From the NCBI GenBank assembly GCA_963779685.1, contig CAVZZG010000003.1, positions 434,001 to 498,000 of the forward strand: 64,000 nucleotides of DNA. The letters run 5' to 3'. The notes beneath the pieces are model-generated. The model did no database searches. It was not told the DNA's origin and saw nothing but the letters and a program-made list of their open reading frames with translations. Shown in pieces: positions 23,029 through 31,862 of the stretch. The stretch is from CAVZZG01 sp963779685. GTDB taxonomy: Bacteria > Actinomycetota > Thermoleophilia > Gaiellales > F1-60-MAGs149. A program made the translations under genes and the position numbers. Within the stretch, counting starts at the first letter, position 1. Each line of letters starts with the position of its first letter.

Positions 23029-24320
23029 CCGAGGCGCGGCCGCTGTGGGCCGGGCGGCTCGCCGGCGGCCTCGATCCGGCCGTGCTCGACTTCTCGCGAT
23101 CGCTGCCGGTCGATCGCCGGCTCCTGCCCTACGACCTGGCCGCGTCCCGGGCGCACGTCCGCATGCTGGGCCGGCAGGGCATCCTCGACGCCGCCGACGC
23201 GAGTGCCATCGAGCTGGCGCTGGCAGACATCGTCATCGACGACGGCGCGGACGACGAGGACGTCCACTCCCTGATCGAGCGCCAGCTGGTCGCCCGCCTG
23301 GGCGAGGTGGGCCGGCGCGTGCACGCCGGGCGGTCGCGCAACGACCAGGTGGCGGTGGCGTTCCGCCTGTTCTGCCGCGATGCCGCCCGGCAGCTCGAGC
23401 TGGCGGTGGCGACGCTGCAGGCGGTGCTCGTCACGCGCGCCCGCTCCGACGGGGAGCTCGTCATGCCCGGCTACACGCACCTGCAGCGGGCGCAGCCGAT
23501 ACCGCTCGGCCACCACCTGGCGGCGCACGTGTGGGCGCTGCAGCGAGACGTGGAACGGCTGCGAACCGCCCGCGTCGCCGCGGACGTCTCGCCGCTCGGC
23601 GCCGGTGCCCTGGCGGGGTCGAGCCTCCCGATCGATCCGGCGGCCGTGGCCGCCGACCTCGGCTTCGGCGCCGTGTTCGCGAACTCCGTCGACGCCGTCT
23701 CCGACCGCGACTTCGCCTGCGACCTCGCGTACGCATGCGCCGCCTGTCAGGTGCACCTGTCCCGGATCGCGGAGGAGCTCGTGATCTGGACGACGCAGGA
23801 GTTCGCGTTCGCCGAGCTGGACGACAGCGTCGCCCAGGGGTCGAGCATGATGCCGCAGAAGAAGAACCCGCAGATCGCGGAGCACGTGCGGGGCCGGGCG
23901 GGCATCGCGATCGGCCGTCTGGCCGGGCTGCTGGCGGTCGTGAAGGGGCTGCCGCTGGCCTACGCGAGCGACCTTCAGGAGGACAAGGAGGCGGTCTTCG
24001 CGCTGGCCGACACGCTCGCCGGCTCGCTCGAGGTGCTCGCGATCGCCTTTCGCGGCATCCGATTCGACGGCACGCGGATGGCGGCCGCGGCCGGCGACGG
24101 GGCGACGGTGGCGACGGACGTCGCGGAGGCGCTGGTTCGCGACGGCGTGCCCTTCCGCGAGGCCCACGAGCGGGTCGCGGCCCGGATCGCTGCCGGCGAG
24201 CGGTTCGCGGCACCGACGCCGGCGGAGGCGATCGCTGCGCGCGGCGGGCCCGGCATGCCCGGCAGCTACCGCGACCAGCTGGACGCGCTCGACGCCCTGA
24301 TCGCCGCCACCCGCGCATGA
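23025..24320 (+). CDS. argH: Argininosuccinate lyase
   Basis: The 431-aa fumarase/aspartase-superfamily enzyme splits argininosuccinate to arginine and fumarate. Typical blocks are LWAGRLAGGLDPAVLDFSRS, HAGRSRNDQVAVAFRL, MPGYTHLQRAQPIPLGHHL and the signature GSSMMPQKKNPQIAEHVRG containing the catalytic Ser loop. It is somewhat shorter than the usual 450-470 aa, mainly at the C-terminus. The GTG start overlaps the argR stop and the end overlaps lysA (ATGA). Confidence 0.95.
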   Translation: MTEARPLWAGRLAGGLDPAVLDFSRSLPVDRRLLPYDLAASRAHVRMLGRQGILDAADASAIELALADIVIDDGADDEDVHSLIERQLVARLGEVGRRVHAGRSRNDQVAVAFRLFCRDAARQLELAVATLQAVLVTRARSDGELVMPGYTHLQRAQPIPLGHHLAAHVWALQRDVERLRTARVAADVSPLGAGALAGSSLPIDPAAVAADLGFGAVFANSVDAVSDRDFACDLAYACAACQVHLSRIAEELVIWTTQEFAFAELDDSVAQGSSMMPQKKNPQIAEHVRGRAGIAIGRLAGLLAVVKGLPLAYASDLQEDKEAVFALADTLAGSLEVLAIAFRGIRFDGTRMAAAAGDGATVATDVAEALVRDGVPFREAHERVAARIAAGERFAAPTPAEAIAARGGPGMPGSYRDQLDALDALIAATRA

Positions 24321-25591
24321 ACCTCGGGCGGTTCCCCGACTCGGCCGCCGATCGCGACGGAAGGCTGCTGTTGGACGGCATCGACGCCGCGGAGCTCGCC
24401 GACCGCTTCGGCACGCCGCTCTACATCTACGACGCCGCCACCCTGCGGGCGCGGGCCCGCGCCTACACCGGCCCGCTCGCGGCCGCCGGGGGCCGCGTCG
24501 TGTTTGCCCTCAAGGCCAACGCGGCGCCCGGGGTGCTGCGGGTGCTGCGCCAGGAGGGACTCGGGGCCGACGTGGCATCGGCGGGCGAGATCGCCGCAGC
24601 CGTACGGGCCGGCTTCCGGGGCCCTGACCTGGTGGTGCACGGCAATGCCAAGTCCGACGCGGATCTCGACGCCGCCCTGGCCGCCCGCGCCGGGCTGGTC
24701 GTCCTCGACTCGCCCGAGGACGCCGGCCGGGTTGCGTCGCGGGCGCAGGGGCTGGGGATCCGCCAGGACGTGCTGGTGCGGGTGACGCCGGACATCGGCG
24801 TCGACACGCACGCGAAGATCCGCACGGGTGATGCCGGATCGAAGTTCGGGCTCGACCCGGCCGTCGCCGCCGAGCTGCTGCGCGCCGCGCCCGAGCCCCT
24901 TCGGGTCGCCGGCCTCCACGTGCACCTCGGCTCGCAGGTCATCGACGCCGCGCCGCTGGCCTCCGGTGCCGCCTGGTGTGCCGCATTCTGCCGTGACCAC
25001 GGCTTCGCGCCGGAGATCCTCGACCTCGGCGGCGGCCTGGGCGTGGCGTACGCGCCTGGCGACCTGGCTCCCGACCCGCGCGCCTACGCAACGGAACTGG
25101 CGGCCGCACTGCCCGCTGCCTTCACCGCTGCCGGGCTGCCGTCGCCGCGGCTGCTGCTCGAGCCGGGCCGATCGGTGGTGGCCCCGGCAGGTGTCACGCT
25201 CTACCGGGTCCTGGCGGTGAAGGCCACCGCGGCCGGGGTGACCTGGGTCGCGGTCGACGGCGGCATGGCCGACAACCCGCGGGTGGCCCTGTACGACGCC
25301 ACCTACGAGGCGGTCGTGGCCACGCGGCTCGGCGCGGCGCCGTCGGGCGCGTACGCCGTCGCGGGCCACCACTGCGAGTCGGGCGACGTGATCGCGCGCG
25401 ACGTGCCGCTGCCCGCGCCGCAGCCCGGCGACGTGATCGCGGTGCCCGTCACCGGCGCGTACCACCAGTCGATGTCGTCGGTCTACAACCAGTTTCCGCG
25501 GCCGGCCGCGGTGCTGATCGACCGCGGCGAGGCGGTCCTGATCACGCGCCGCGAGACGCTCGCCGACCTCCTGTCGCGAGAGGTCGACTAG
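24317..25591 (+). CDS. lysA: Diaminopimelate decarboxylase
   Basis: This 424-aa fold-type III PLP enzyme converts meso-diaminopimelate to lysine. It has the PLP Lys in VFALKANAAPGVLRVL (about residue 65), HLGSQVID, the glycine-rich LDLGGGLGVAY, LLEPGRSVVAPAG, and the C-terminal HHCESGDVIARD with the conserved Cys and Glu. Coupling behind argH (ATGA overlap) puts lysine synthesis in the ArgR operon. Its stop meets that of the convergent PilZ gene within 4 nt. Confidence 0.93.
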   Translation: MNLGRFPDSAADRDGRLLLDGIDAAELADRFGTPLYIYDAATLRARARAYTGPLAAAGGRVVFALKANAAPGVLRVLRQEGLGADVASAGEIAAAVRAGFRGPDLVVHGNAKSDADLDAALAARAGLVVLDSPEDAGRVASRAQGLGIRQDVLVRVTPDIGVDTHAKIRTGDAGSKFGLDPAVAAELLRAAPEPLRVAGLHVHLGSQVIDAAPLASGAAWCAAFCRDHGFAPEILDLGGGLGVAYAPGDLAPDPRAYATELAAALPAAFTAAGLPSPRLLLEPGRSVVAPAGVTLYRVLAVKATAAGVTWVAVDGGMADNPRVALYDATYEAVVATRLGAAPSGAYAVAGHHCESGDVIARDVPLPAPQPGDVIAVPVTGAYHQSMSSVYNQFPRPAAVLIDRGEAVLITRRETLADLLSREVD

Positions 25592-26319
25592 TCGCGGTCG
25601 CGGGTGTACATGCCGCGATGGGAACCTGGCTCGTCCGGCTCGTCGCCGTTGGTCTTGGGCGACTCGAGGTGGCGCTGGCGGCGCTCGGCCCTGGTGGCCT
25701 GTGCGGCCTCGACCAGCTGGGCGAACAGCGCCTTGCCGGCCTCCTCCTCGATGAACCGGCCGCCGTAGCGGTTGGCTGCGGCCGGGTCGGCGCGAACGAC
25801 CTCGAAGTCGGCGCCGGCATCGGCCGGCTGAGGACCCTCGAGGTACAGCACGTCGCCGATCGAGAGCGGCGTGTCGGACTGCACGCAGACGCCTCCCGGC
25901 GAGGCGTCGATGACCTCGACGACGACCTGGCAGTCGGCGGGCAGCTCGCTCGCCGAGACGACGGTGCCCGAGACGGTCAGGTCGATCCGCTCACGGGTGT
26001 GGTTGCGCTGCGGCGCCGGTTGGGCCTCGGCCAGCATGCGGAGCTTCACCAGGTCGCGCATACCGGGCGATTCCCGGCTCGATAGGGCCAGGAACGAGGC
26101 GCGGCGCCAGCCCGTCTGGGAGTTGAATCGCGCCATGAAGTACTGGCCCGGACGGATCGAGCTGCGCGGTGCGTCGACCTCGACCGTGCCGATCGTGCCG
26201 GGCGGCCCGAGGAAGGCGACGGGCGTCACCGCGTTGATCGTCTGCCAGCCCTCGACCCCTCCGAGGGCGATCGGCGACGCGCACGCCGTGAGCCGGAATC
26301 CCTGGGCACCCGCTTCCAT
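25588..26319 (-). CDS. PilZ-domain protein (YcgR-like), probable c-di-GMP receptor
   Basis: The 243-aa protein has an N-terminal beta-rich domain (about 1-100, with SIRPGQYFMARF) and a PilZ domain from about 105 to 200. The c-di-GMP motif is RNHTRERIDL (R-x3-R) with VIDASPGGVCV (D-x-S-x-x-G) about 40 residues later. The C-terminal 40 residues are charged. ATG 26319 has AGGAG about ten nucleotides upstream; an upstream GTG at 26364 is possible. A GGDEF/HD-GYP enzyme at 52151-54037 could set the c-di-GMP level it reads. Confidence 0.75.
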   Translation of the reverse strand: MEAGAQGFRLTACASPIALGGVEGWQTINAVTPVAFLGPPGTIGTVEVDAPRSSIRPGQYFMARFNSQTGWRRASFLALSSRESPGMRDLVKLRMLAEAQPAPQRNHTRERIDLTVSGTVVSASELPADCQVVVEVIDASPGGVCVQSDTPLSIGDVLYLEGPQPADAGADFEVVRADPAAANRYGGRFIEEEAGKALFAQLVEAAQATRAERRQRHLESPKTNGDEPDEPGSHRGMYTRDRD

Positions 26320-26423
26320 CGAGCCTGTTCTCCTGTCCTTCGTGGCGGCGCCGGGGATGGCCACCCGATCCTCAGCCTACCGAAAAGGCCGGAAAGTGGA
26401 AGGGCCGGTTGCCGTGCGCCCGG

Positions 26424-26981
26424 TCAGTCGCTCGCGCTGTCGGCCTCGGCCAGCTCGAGCGTCTCATCGACGAGCGTGCTCGCCTTGTGCAACTCGGCCA
26501 CGTCGACCGACCCGCCCTTGGCCGCGAATTCGCGGTGGGCCTGGCACAGGCGGCGGATGAGCCGCGAGAGGCCGTCGCCGGACGTGCGCACCTCGACCAC
26601 CTGACCGTCCCAGCGCGCGACGTGCAGCAGCATCGAGCGGTGATCGTTGCGCTCGGTGTACGACCACTGCAGCTGGCGCCACTCGGCGCCATCGGTGTCG
26701 ACCTCGGCCGACCACGCCCGGTAGCAGTCCTCGGCGATCAGGGCCAGCTCGCCGAGCAGCGCGAACTCCTCCTGATCGAGCCGCTCGATGAACGCGAGCG
26801 TGTTCAGGAGCTCGCGCGCCAGCTCGCCGGATCCGCACACGGGCGTCCATGCCGTCAGGATGTCGCCCTCGGTGAAGATCGTGATCGGCCCGCCGCGCAG
26901 CACCCGGTCGGCCCGGTCGCGCAGCATCGCCGCCTGGCGTGGATCGCCCAGCAGTCCGCGCAGCTCGTCGGACATCGCCAT
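26424..26981 (-). CDS. Conserved-looking protein of unknown function, 185 aa
   Basis: I do not recognise the family. The product is acidic and helical, with no signal peptide or membrane segment: MAMSDELRGLLGDPRQAAML at the start, then RVLRGGPITIFTEGDILTAW, LDQEEFALLGELALIAEDCY and a C-terminal helix ELHKASTLVDETLELAEA. ATG 26981 has TAGCGT seven nucleotides upstream (leaderless pattern); ATG 26975 is an alternative. It lies downstream of hisIE on the same strand but with its own promoter signal. Confidence 0.65.
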   Translation of the reverse strand: MAMSDELRGLLGDPRQAAMLRDRADRVLRGGPITIFTEGDILTAWTPVCGSGELARELLNTLAFIERLDQEEFALLGELALIAEDCYRAWSAEVDTDGAEWRQLQWSYTERNDHRSMLLHVARWDGQVVEVRTSGDGLSRLIRRLCQAHREFAAKGGSVDVAELHKASTLVDETLELAEADSASD

Positions 26982-27009
26982 GCAGGGAACGCTACACGAC
27001 GTGAGGCGC

Positions 27010-27621
27010 TCAGCGGCCGTGGCGTGCGCGCAGCACCGCCAGCGGGGCGAGCGGGTCGAGGCCGTCGCGGGCGAGCAGCACCATGCTGTGGTACCAGAGG
27101 TCGGCGACCTCGCCGACCAGGTCGTCGGATGCGGGCTCGGCGGTGAGCACCTCGGCGGCCTCCTCGCCGACCTTGCGGGCGACGTGGGCGCGCGGCGCAT
27201 GCAGGAGCCGAGCCGTGTACGAGCCCGCCGGGTCGGCCGATGCGCGCTCCTCGATGGCCGCCCGGAGCCGGCCGGCCATGCCACCGCCATGGGCCCCGAA
27301 GCACGACCGGGCGCCGGTGTGGCAGGCAGGGCCGGTGGGGGTGACCTCGACGAGCACGGTGTCCGCGTCGCAGTCGAGCGTGATCGCCTCGACGCGCAAC
27401 TCGTGGCCGGACGTGCGTCCCTTCGTCCACAGCTCCTGGCGGGACCGCGACCAGAAGGTGGCCAGCTCCAGCTCGACGGTGCGACGGAGCGCCTCGGCGT
27501 TGGCCCAGGCGACCATCAGCACCTCCCCGGTGTCGGCGTGCTGGCAGACGCACGGGACGAGCCCGGCCGCGTCGAACCGCACGGCGGCGATCAGCGCATC
27601 GGCAGTCCCGAGCTCCGGCAT
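27010..27621 (-). CDS. hisIE: Bifunctional phosphoribosyl-AMP cyclohydrolase / phosphoribosyl-ATP pyrophosphatase
   Basis: The 203-aa protein carries out steps 2 and 3 of histidine synthesis. HisI (about 1-115): VLMVAWANAEALRRT, TFWSRSRQELWTKGRTSG, and zinc-binding DCDAD and GPACHTGARSCF. HisE (about 118-203): SYTARLLHAPRAHVARKVGE followed by EVADLWYHSMVLLA. The ATG at 27621 follows AGGAGGTG at eight nucleotides. It overlaps hisF by 31 nt and is the last gene of the his run. Confidence 0.93.
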   Translation of the reverse strand: MPELGTADALIAAVRFDAAGLVPCVCQHADTGEVLMVAWANAEALRRTVELELATFWSRSRQELWTKGRTSGHELRVEAITLDCDADTVLVEVTPTGPACHTGARSCFGAHGGGMAGRLRAAIEERASADPAGSYTARLLHAPRAHVARKVGEEAAEVLTAEPASDDLVGEVADLWYHSMVLLARDGLDPLAPLAVLRARHGR

Positions 27622-28340
27622 ACGGCCTTCACCTCCTGCACCGTGAACGTGCCATCGTGGAAGATCGAGGCCGCCAGCGCGGCCGAACATCCGCTCGCGA
27701 GCGCCTCCGCCAGGTGCTCCGGCCCGGCTGCGCCGCCCGATGCGATGACCGGCACCCCGACCCGTTTTAGGATCGCTCCCAGCAGGTCGAGCGCGTAGCC
27801 GCGCCCCGTGCCGTCCGCGTCCATCGACGTCACCAGCAGCTCGCCGGCGCCCCGCCGCACGGCCTCCTCGGCCCACGCGACCGCATCCCATGCGGTCGCC
27901 GTCCGCCCGCCCGCGACGTAGGCGCGCCACGACCCCGCCTCCGCGCGGGCGTCGATGGCGACCACGATGCACTGCGACCCGTGATGATCGGCGCAGGCGC
28001 TGATGAGCGCGGGGTCGGCGAGGGCGGCGGAGTTGATCGACACCTTGTCGGCGCCGGCGGCGAGCAGGTCGCGGACGTCGCGCTCGCGGTTGACGCCGCC
28101 GCCGACGGTGACCGGGACGTCCACCTGCACCGCCGCCTCCTCGACCTGGCCCAGGAGGTCGTGCCACGACTCCGCGCCGGCGGTGATGTTGAGCCAGCAG
28201 ATCTCGTCGGCGCCCTGCGCCGCGTAGCGGACGGCCGCCGACACCGGATCACCGCAGTCGCGCAGGTTGACGAAGTTGACGCCCTTGACGACGCGCCCGC
28301 CGGAGACGTCGAGGCACGGGATGATGCGCCTACGCAGCAT
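27591..28340 (-). CDS. hisF: HisF, cyclase subunit of imidazole glycerol phosphate synthase
   Basis: The 249-aa TIM barrel uses ammonia from HisH to close the imidazole ring, making IGP and AICAR. RIIPCLDVSGGRVVKGVNF contains the first catalytic Asp; VTVGGGVN, DKVSINSAAL, SMDADGTGRGY (second catalytic Asp) and VPVIASGGAA follow. The usual LDITAS motif reads LNITAG here, so the conserved Asp is Asn. It overlaps hisH by 11 nt and hisIE by 31 nt. Confidence 0.94.
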   Translation of the reverse strand: MLRRRIIPCLDVSGGRVVKGVNFVNLRDCGDPVSAAVRYAAQGADEICWLNITAGAESWHDLLGQVEEAAVQVDVPVTVGGGVNRERDVRDLLAAGADKVSINSAALADPALISACADHHGSQCIVVAIDARAEAGSWRAYVAGGRTATAWDAVAWAEEAVRRGAGELLVTSMDADGTGRGYALDLLGAILKRVGVPVIASGGAAGPEHLAEALASGCSAALAASIFHDGTFTVQEVKAVCRSSGLPMR

Positions 28341-28938
28341 CGGCGAGTGCCATGAAGGCGCGGAGCAGCCCCAGACCGGCCGCGCCGGACCGCTCGGGGT
28401 GGAACTGCATGCCGGCGATGCGGCCGGACGCGACCACGCTCGCGAACCGCACGCCGTCCACCTCGGTCGTGCCGACGCCCGCGGCGGCGGCGTCGACGAC
28501 CGCGTAGGAGTGCGCGAAGTAGGCGCAGACGGGGAGCGCCGCCGCCAGCGGGTGCGTTCCGGCCGGCTCGACGTCGTTCCAACCCATGTGGGGCAGCCGC
28601 GCGACGCCCGCGAGGCGCTGCACCCGGCCGGGCAGGAACCCGAAGCACTCCGCCTCGTTCTCCTCGCTGGTGGTGAACAGCAGCTGCAGGCCGACGCAGA
28701 CCCCGAGCAGGTGCGCGCCGTGTGCGACGGCCTCGCGGATGGCGGTCTCGAGCCCGGTCGCCCGCAGCGTCGCCATCGTCGGCCCCGCCGCGCCCTGTCC
28801 CGGCACCATCAGCAGCGAGGCGCGTGCCACGGCCGCCGGGTCGGAGGAGACGACGGCGTGCGCGCCGGCGCGCTCGACGGCGGCCCGGAGCGATCGGAGG
28901 TTCCCCGACCCGTAGTCGACCAGCACCGCGGTCGTCAC
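28330..28938 (-). CDS. hisH: HisH, glutaminase subunit of imidazole glycerol phosphate synthase
   Basis: This 202-aa class I glutamine amidotransferase supplies ammonia to HisF. VDYGSGNLRSLRAAVERAG opens the protein; the nucleophilic Cys is in LLGVCVGLQLLF and the His/Glu pair in GMQFHPERSG. LPHMGWNDVEP is a HisH block. The GTG start overlaps the stop of the hisC-hisB gene (GTGA). Confidence 0.94.
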   Translation of the reverse strand: MTTAVLVDYGSGNLRSLRAAVERAGAHAVVSSDPAAVARASLLMVPGQGAAGPTMATLRATGLETAIREAVAHGAHLLGVCVGLQLLFTTSEENEAECFGFLPGRVQRLAGVARLPHMGWNDVEPAGTHPLAAALPVCAYFAHSYAVVDAAAAGVGTTEVDGVRFASVVASGRIAGMQFHPERSGAAGLGLLRAFMALADAA

Positions 28939-30632
28939 ACGGCGCCCTTCGTCGAGGGCAGCGCCGAGCCGCGGCGCGGATCGGGCTCGCAGGCCTCCCG
29001 GAGGGCGCGGGCGAGGGCCTTGAACGCCGCCTCCACGACGTGGTGGTCGTCCGCACCGCGCGCCTGCAGGTGCAGGTTGACGCGACCGGCCCGCGCGAAC
29101 GAGTCGAGCAGATGCGGCCACAGGCTGGCCGCGACGCCGCCGACCGGCTGACTGGACAGCCCGAGGTCGATAGCCGACACGCCGCGGCCGCCCAGGTCGA
29201 CCGTGCAGGTGGCGAGGGCCTCGTCGAGCGGCGCCGAGGCGTCGCCGAAGCGGCGGATGCCGGCGCGGTCGCCGAGCGCACGGTCGAGCGCCTGGCCGAG
29301 CGCGATGCCGCAGTCCTCGACCGTGTGGTGCTCGTCGACGTCGAGGTCGCCGGCGCAGTCGAGATCGAGGTCCATGCAGGCGTGGAAGGCCAGCGCGTGG
29401 AGCATGTGGTCGAGGAACCCGATGCCGGTGCGGACGGCCGTGCGGCCCGAGCCGTCGATCACCAGGCGGGCATCGATGGCGGTCTCCCGGGTGCGGCGCT
29501 CGACCGTGCCGCGACGACCCCAGAGGTAGTCGTGGGCGGCCGGCGCTGGCTCGAGCTCCGGGACCGGCGCCCCGCACAGCGCCGCGACGCCGGCCACGAG
29601 CAGATCGGACTCCGGCGGCGTCTGCACGGTGGCCCGGATCACGCCGGCGAGGAGCGGTTCGTGCCCGAACGTCCGCACGACCAGGCCCGCTTCGGCCAGC
29701 CGCTGCCAGGCCTCGTCCGATGCCACGGGAGTCCGGAAGGTGACGAACGGCCCGGCCTCGGCGATCACGTCTGCGCCGGCCGCTGCGATGCCGCGAGCGA
29801 GGCGGCCGCGCTCGGCCACGTACGCCGTGCAATCCGCCCGCATGGCGTCGGCGTGGGCGAGCGCCAGCTCGGCCGCGGCGGCGGACTGGAGGCTCAGGGA
29901 CCCGGGCGGGCGCAGAGCGTCCAGGGCGGCGGCGATGGCGGGGCTCGCGATGGCGTAGCCCACTCGCAGCGCGGCCAGCGCCCATCCCTTCGAGAGCGTG
30001 CGGGCGACCACGAGGTTCTCGAGCTCGCGCACCAGCGGCGAGAGGTCCTCGCCGCCGAACTCGATGTAGGCCTGGTCGACGACGACGAGGCCGGGGCACG
30101 ACCGGCACAGCTCGCGGACGACGTCGGCGGGCGCCTCCTCGCCGGTCGGGTTGTTGGGCGAGCACAGCCACACCACCCGCGCTCCGGGGGCGCGCTCGAG
30201 CAGTCCCTCGACGTCGAGCTCGAGGCCCGCGACGGGCGGCAGGGCATCCAGCGCGGCTCCGGCCGTCGCCGTCGAGACCGCGTACATCTGGTAGGTCGGC
30301 TTGCAGACGAGCGCGGTATCGCCGCGCCCCATCGCCAGGGCGGCGGCCATGAGCAGCACCTCGTCGCAGCCCGCGCCGGGCACGATCTGCGCGGGCGGGA
30401 AGCCGACGTAGCGCCCTAGCGCCTCGCGCAGCGGCCAGTAGGTCGCCTCCGGGTAGGAGCACGCCTCGAGCCGGGCCACCCGCGCCGCGATCTCGGGCCA
30501 GGCGGCGGGGGAGAGGGGCAGCGTGTTCATGTCGAACCGGCTGACCGGGCCGGCAGGGACGTTGTCCTGCCAGCGGTAGGGCGCCGGCCGGGCCATCTCG
30601 GGCCGCACGTAGGGGATGCGCGTGTCGCTCAT
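28935..30632 (-). CDS. hisC-hisB: Fused histidinol-phosphate aminotransferase and imidazoleglycerol-phosphate dehydratase
   Basis: One uninterrupted 565-aa frame holds two enzymes. Residues 1 to about 355 are HisC: WPEIAARVARLEACSYPEAT, SPNNPTGEEAPADVV, VVVDQAYIEFGG and the PLP Lys215 in RTLSKGWALAALRVGY. After a linker of roughly 20 residues (PELEPAPAAHDYLWG), residues 375-565 are a full-length HisB: GIGFLDHMLHALAFH, DEHHTVEDCGIALGQALDRA and GADDHHVVEAAFKALARAL with the manganese-binding His/Glu sets. The E. coli fusion is HisN-HisB, a different pairing. The ATG overlaps hisG (ATGA). Both halves look active. A missed stop through sequencing error cannot be excluded, but the linker codons look normal. 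Confidence 0.88.
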   Translation of the reverse strand: MSDTRIPYVRPEMARPAPYRWQDNVPAGPVSRFDMNTLPLSPAAWPEIAARVARLEACSYPEATYWPLREALGRYVGFPPAQIVPGAGCDEVLLMAAALAMGRGDTALVCKPTYQMYAVSTATAGAALDALPPVAGLELDVEGLLERAPGARVVWLCSPNNPTGEEAPADVVRELCRSCPGLVVVDQAYIEFGGEDLSPLVRELENLVVARTLSKGWALAALRVGYAIASPAIAAALDALRPPGSLSLQSAAAAELALAHADAMRADCTAYVAERGRLARGIAAAGADVIAEAGPFVTFRTPVASDEAWQRLAEAGLVVRTFGHEPLLAGVIRATVQTPPESDLLVAGVAALCGAPVPELEPAPAAHDYLWGRRGTVERRTRETAIDARLVIDGSGRTAVRTGIGFLDHMLHALAFHACMDLDLDCAGDLDVDEHHTVEDCGIALGQALDRALGDRAGIRRFGDASAPLDEALATCTVDLGGRGVSAIDLGLSSQPVGGVAASLWPHLLDSFARAGRVNLHLQARGADDHHVVEAAFKALARALREACEPDPRRGSALPSTKGAV

Positions 30633-31489
30633 GGGATCAGATGCTCGATGGGGAGGACCAGGATGCCGCTCGCGCCCGACTGCTTGAGCGGTGCCAGCAG
30701 CCGCACCACGTCGGCGCCGTCGACCACGGCGTGGACGGCGTGCATGCCGTCGCGCGCCAGCGGCAGGACCGTCGGCGCGTCGATGCCGGGCAGCAGCCCG
30801 AGGATCTCCGGCAGGTGGTCGTCGTGGGCGTTCAGCATCAGGTAGCGCTTCGGCCGGGCCGCGAGCACCGACTCGAGCGCCACCACCAGGTCGGCGACCC
30901 GGTTCGCGACGGCCGGATCGAGCACCCGCGGCGCGATCAGCACGGCCTCGGAGTCGAGGATGGTCTCGAACTCGGCCAGGCCGTTCTGGCGCAGCGTCTC
31001 GCCCGACGACACCAGATCGGCGATCGCCTCGGCGGCGCCCAGCGCCGGCGCCAGCTCCACCGAGCCGGTGATCGGGATGCACGTCGCCGTCACGCCGTGG
31101 CCGCCGAGGAAGCCGCCCACGGTGCGCGGGAACGACGTCGCGATGCGACGGCCCTCCAGATCGAGCACCGTCCTCACGCCGCCGGCAACCGGTGCCGCCA
31201 GCGCCAGCCGGCAGCGTCCGAAGCCGAGCTTCAGCCGCGTCGCCACGTCGACACCCGACTCGGTCACCTGGTTGGCACCCGCCACGCCGCAGTCGACGGC
31301 CCGGTCCTCGACCCACACCGGGATGTCGTCGGCGCGCGCGAACAGGATCTCGGCGGTGTGCTCGGGCAGCGGCAGCCGCAACCGCCGGCCGTCCGGCTCG
31401 AACGGCATCCCCGCGTCCCGGAACAGCCGGTAGGACGGCTCGGCCATCCGCCCCTTCGACGGCAGCGCGATGCGCAGCGGGGCGGTCAC
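30629..31489 (-). CDS. hisG: ATP phosphoribosyltransferase, long form
   Basis: HisG condenses ATP with PRPP, the first and feedback-controlled step. The 286-aa length and C-terminal ACT-like region (HDDHLPEILGLLPGIDAPTV to LPIEHLIP) mark the long form, which does not need HisZ. The catalytic core has RIALPSKGRMAEPS and the PRPP loop IADLVSSGETLRQNGL. The GTG start overlaps the regulator gene (GTGA). Confidence 0.94.
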   Translation of the reverse strand: MTAPLRIALPSKGRMAEPSYRLFRDAGMPFEPDGRRLRLPLPEHTAEILFARADDIPVWVEDRAVDCGVAGANQVTESGVDVATRLKLGFGRCRLALAAPVAGGVRTVLDLEGRRIATSFPRTVGGFLGGHGVTATCIPITGSVELAPALGAAEAIADLVSSGETLRQNGLAEFETILDSEAVLIAPRVLDPAVANRVADLVVALESVLAARPKRYLMLNAHDDHLPEILGLLPGIDAPTVLPLARDGMHAVHAVVDGADVVRLLAPLKQSGASGILVLPIEHLIP

Positions 31490-31776
31490 CCGGCGACCCG
31501 TTCCAGTGCCACGCCGTACCCGCCTTCACCATGCCGGAGCCAGTGCGCGACGCGCGTCACCGTGGTCGTCGACGTGCCCACATCGCGCGCGATGTCGGTG
31601 TACGTCCTCCCACCCAGCGCGAGCATCCGCGCCGCCGCCCAGCGATGGCCCAACGCCTCCAGTTCGCCCACCGTGCACACGTCCCGCAGGAACCTTGCCA
31701 TCTCGTCCGCATTCCGCATCGCCAGCAAGGCCTGACACAGGTCATCGATATCGCTCGTAAACCAGTCGGTGGACAT
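31486..31776 (-). CDS. YerC/YecD-type TrpR-superfamily regulator (HisR-like)
   Basis: The 96-aa protein is a TrpR-superfamily repressor: ALLAMRNADEMARFLRDVCT, then a helix-turn-helix in GGRTYTDIARDVGTSTTTVT. In Firmicutes, YerC-type proteins (HisR) have been reported as regulators of histidine genes. It is the first gene of the operon, coupled to hisG by GTGA, directly downstream of an operator array. Control of the operon in response to histidine is a strong inference. ATG 31776 is preceded by AGGGAG. Confidence 0.85.
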   Translation of the reverse strand: MSTDWFTSDIDDLCQALLAMRNADEMARFLRDVCTVGELEALGHRWAAARMLALGGRTYTDIARDVGTSTTTVTRVAHWLRHGEGGYGVALERVAG

Positions 31777-31796
31777 CGGGTTCGCTCTCCCTGGGT

Positions 31797-31862
31797 GCCG
31801 TGCACTTGCACCGGACGCGCCGTGCACTTGGACGGAACGCGCCGTGCAATTAGACCCTCATG
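31797..31862 (-). repeat. Three 22-bp direct repeats over the his operon start: candidate HisR operators
   Basis: Copies start at 31797, 31819 and 31841 with an exact 22-bp period. The first two are GCCGTGCACTTGCACCGGAC and GCCGTGCACTTGGACGGAAC; the third is diverged after GCCGTGCA. Copy 1 contains a perfect inverted repeat GTGCA-CT-TGCAC. The third overlaps the -10 element and the first two cover the start point and leader, as expected for repression by the encoded TrpR-type protein. Confidence 0.7.
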
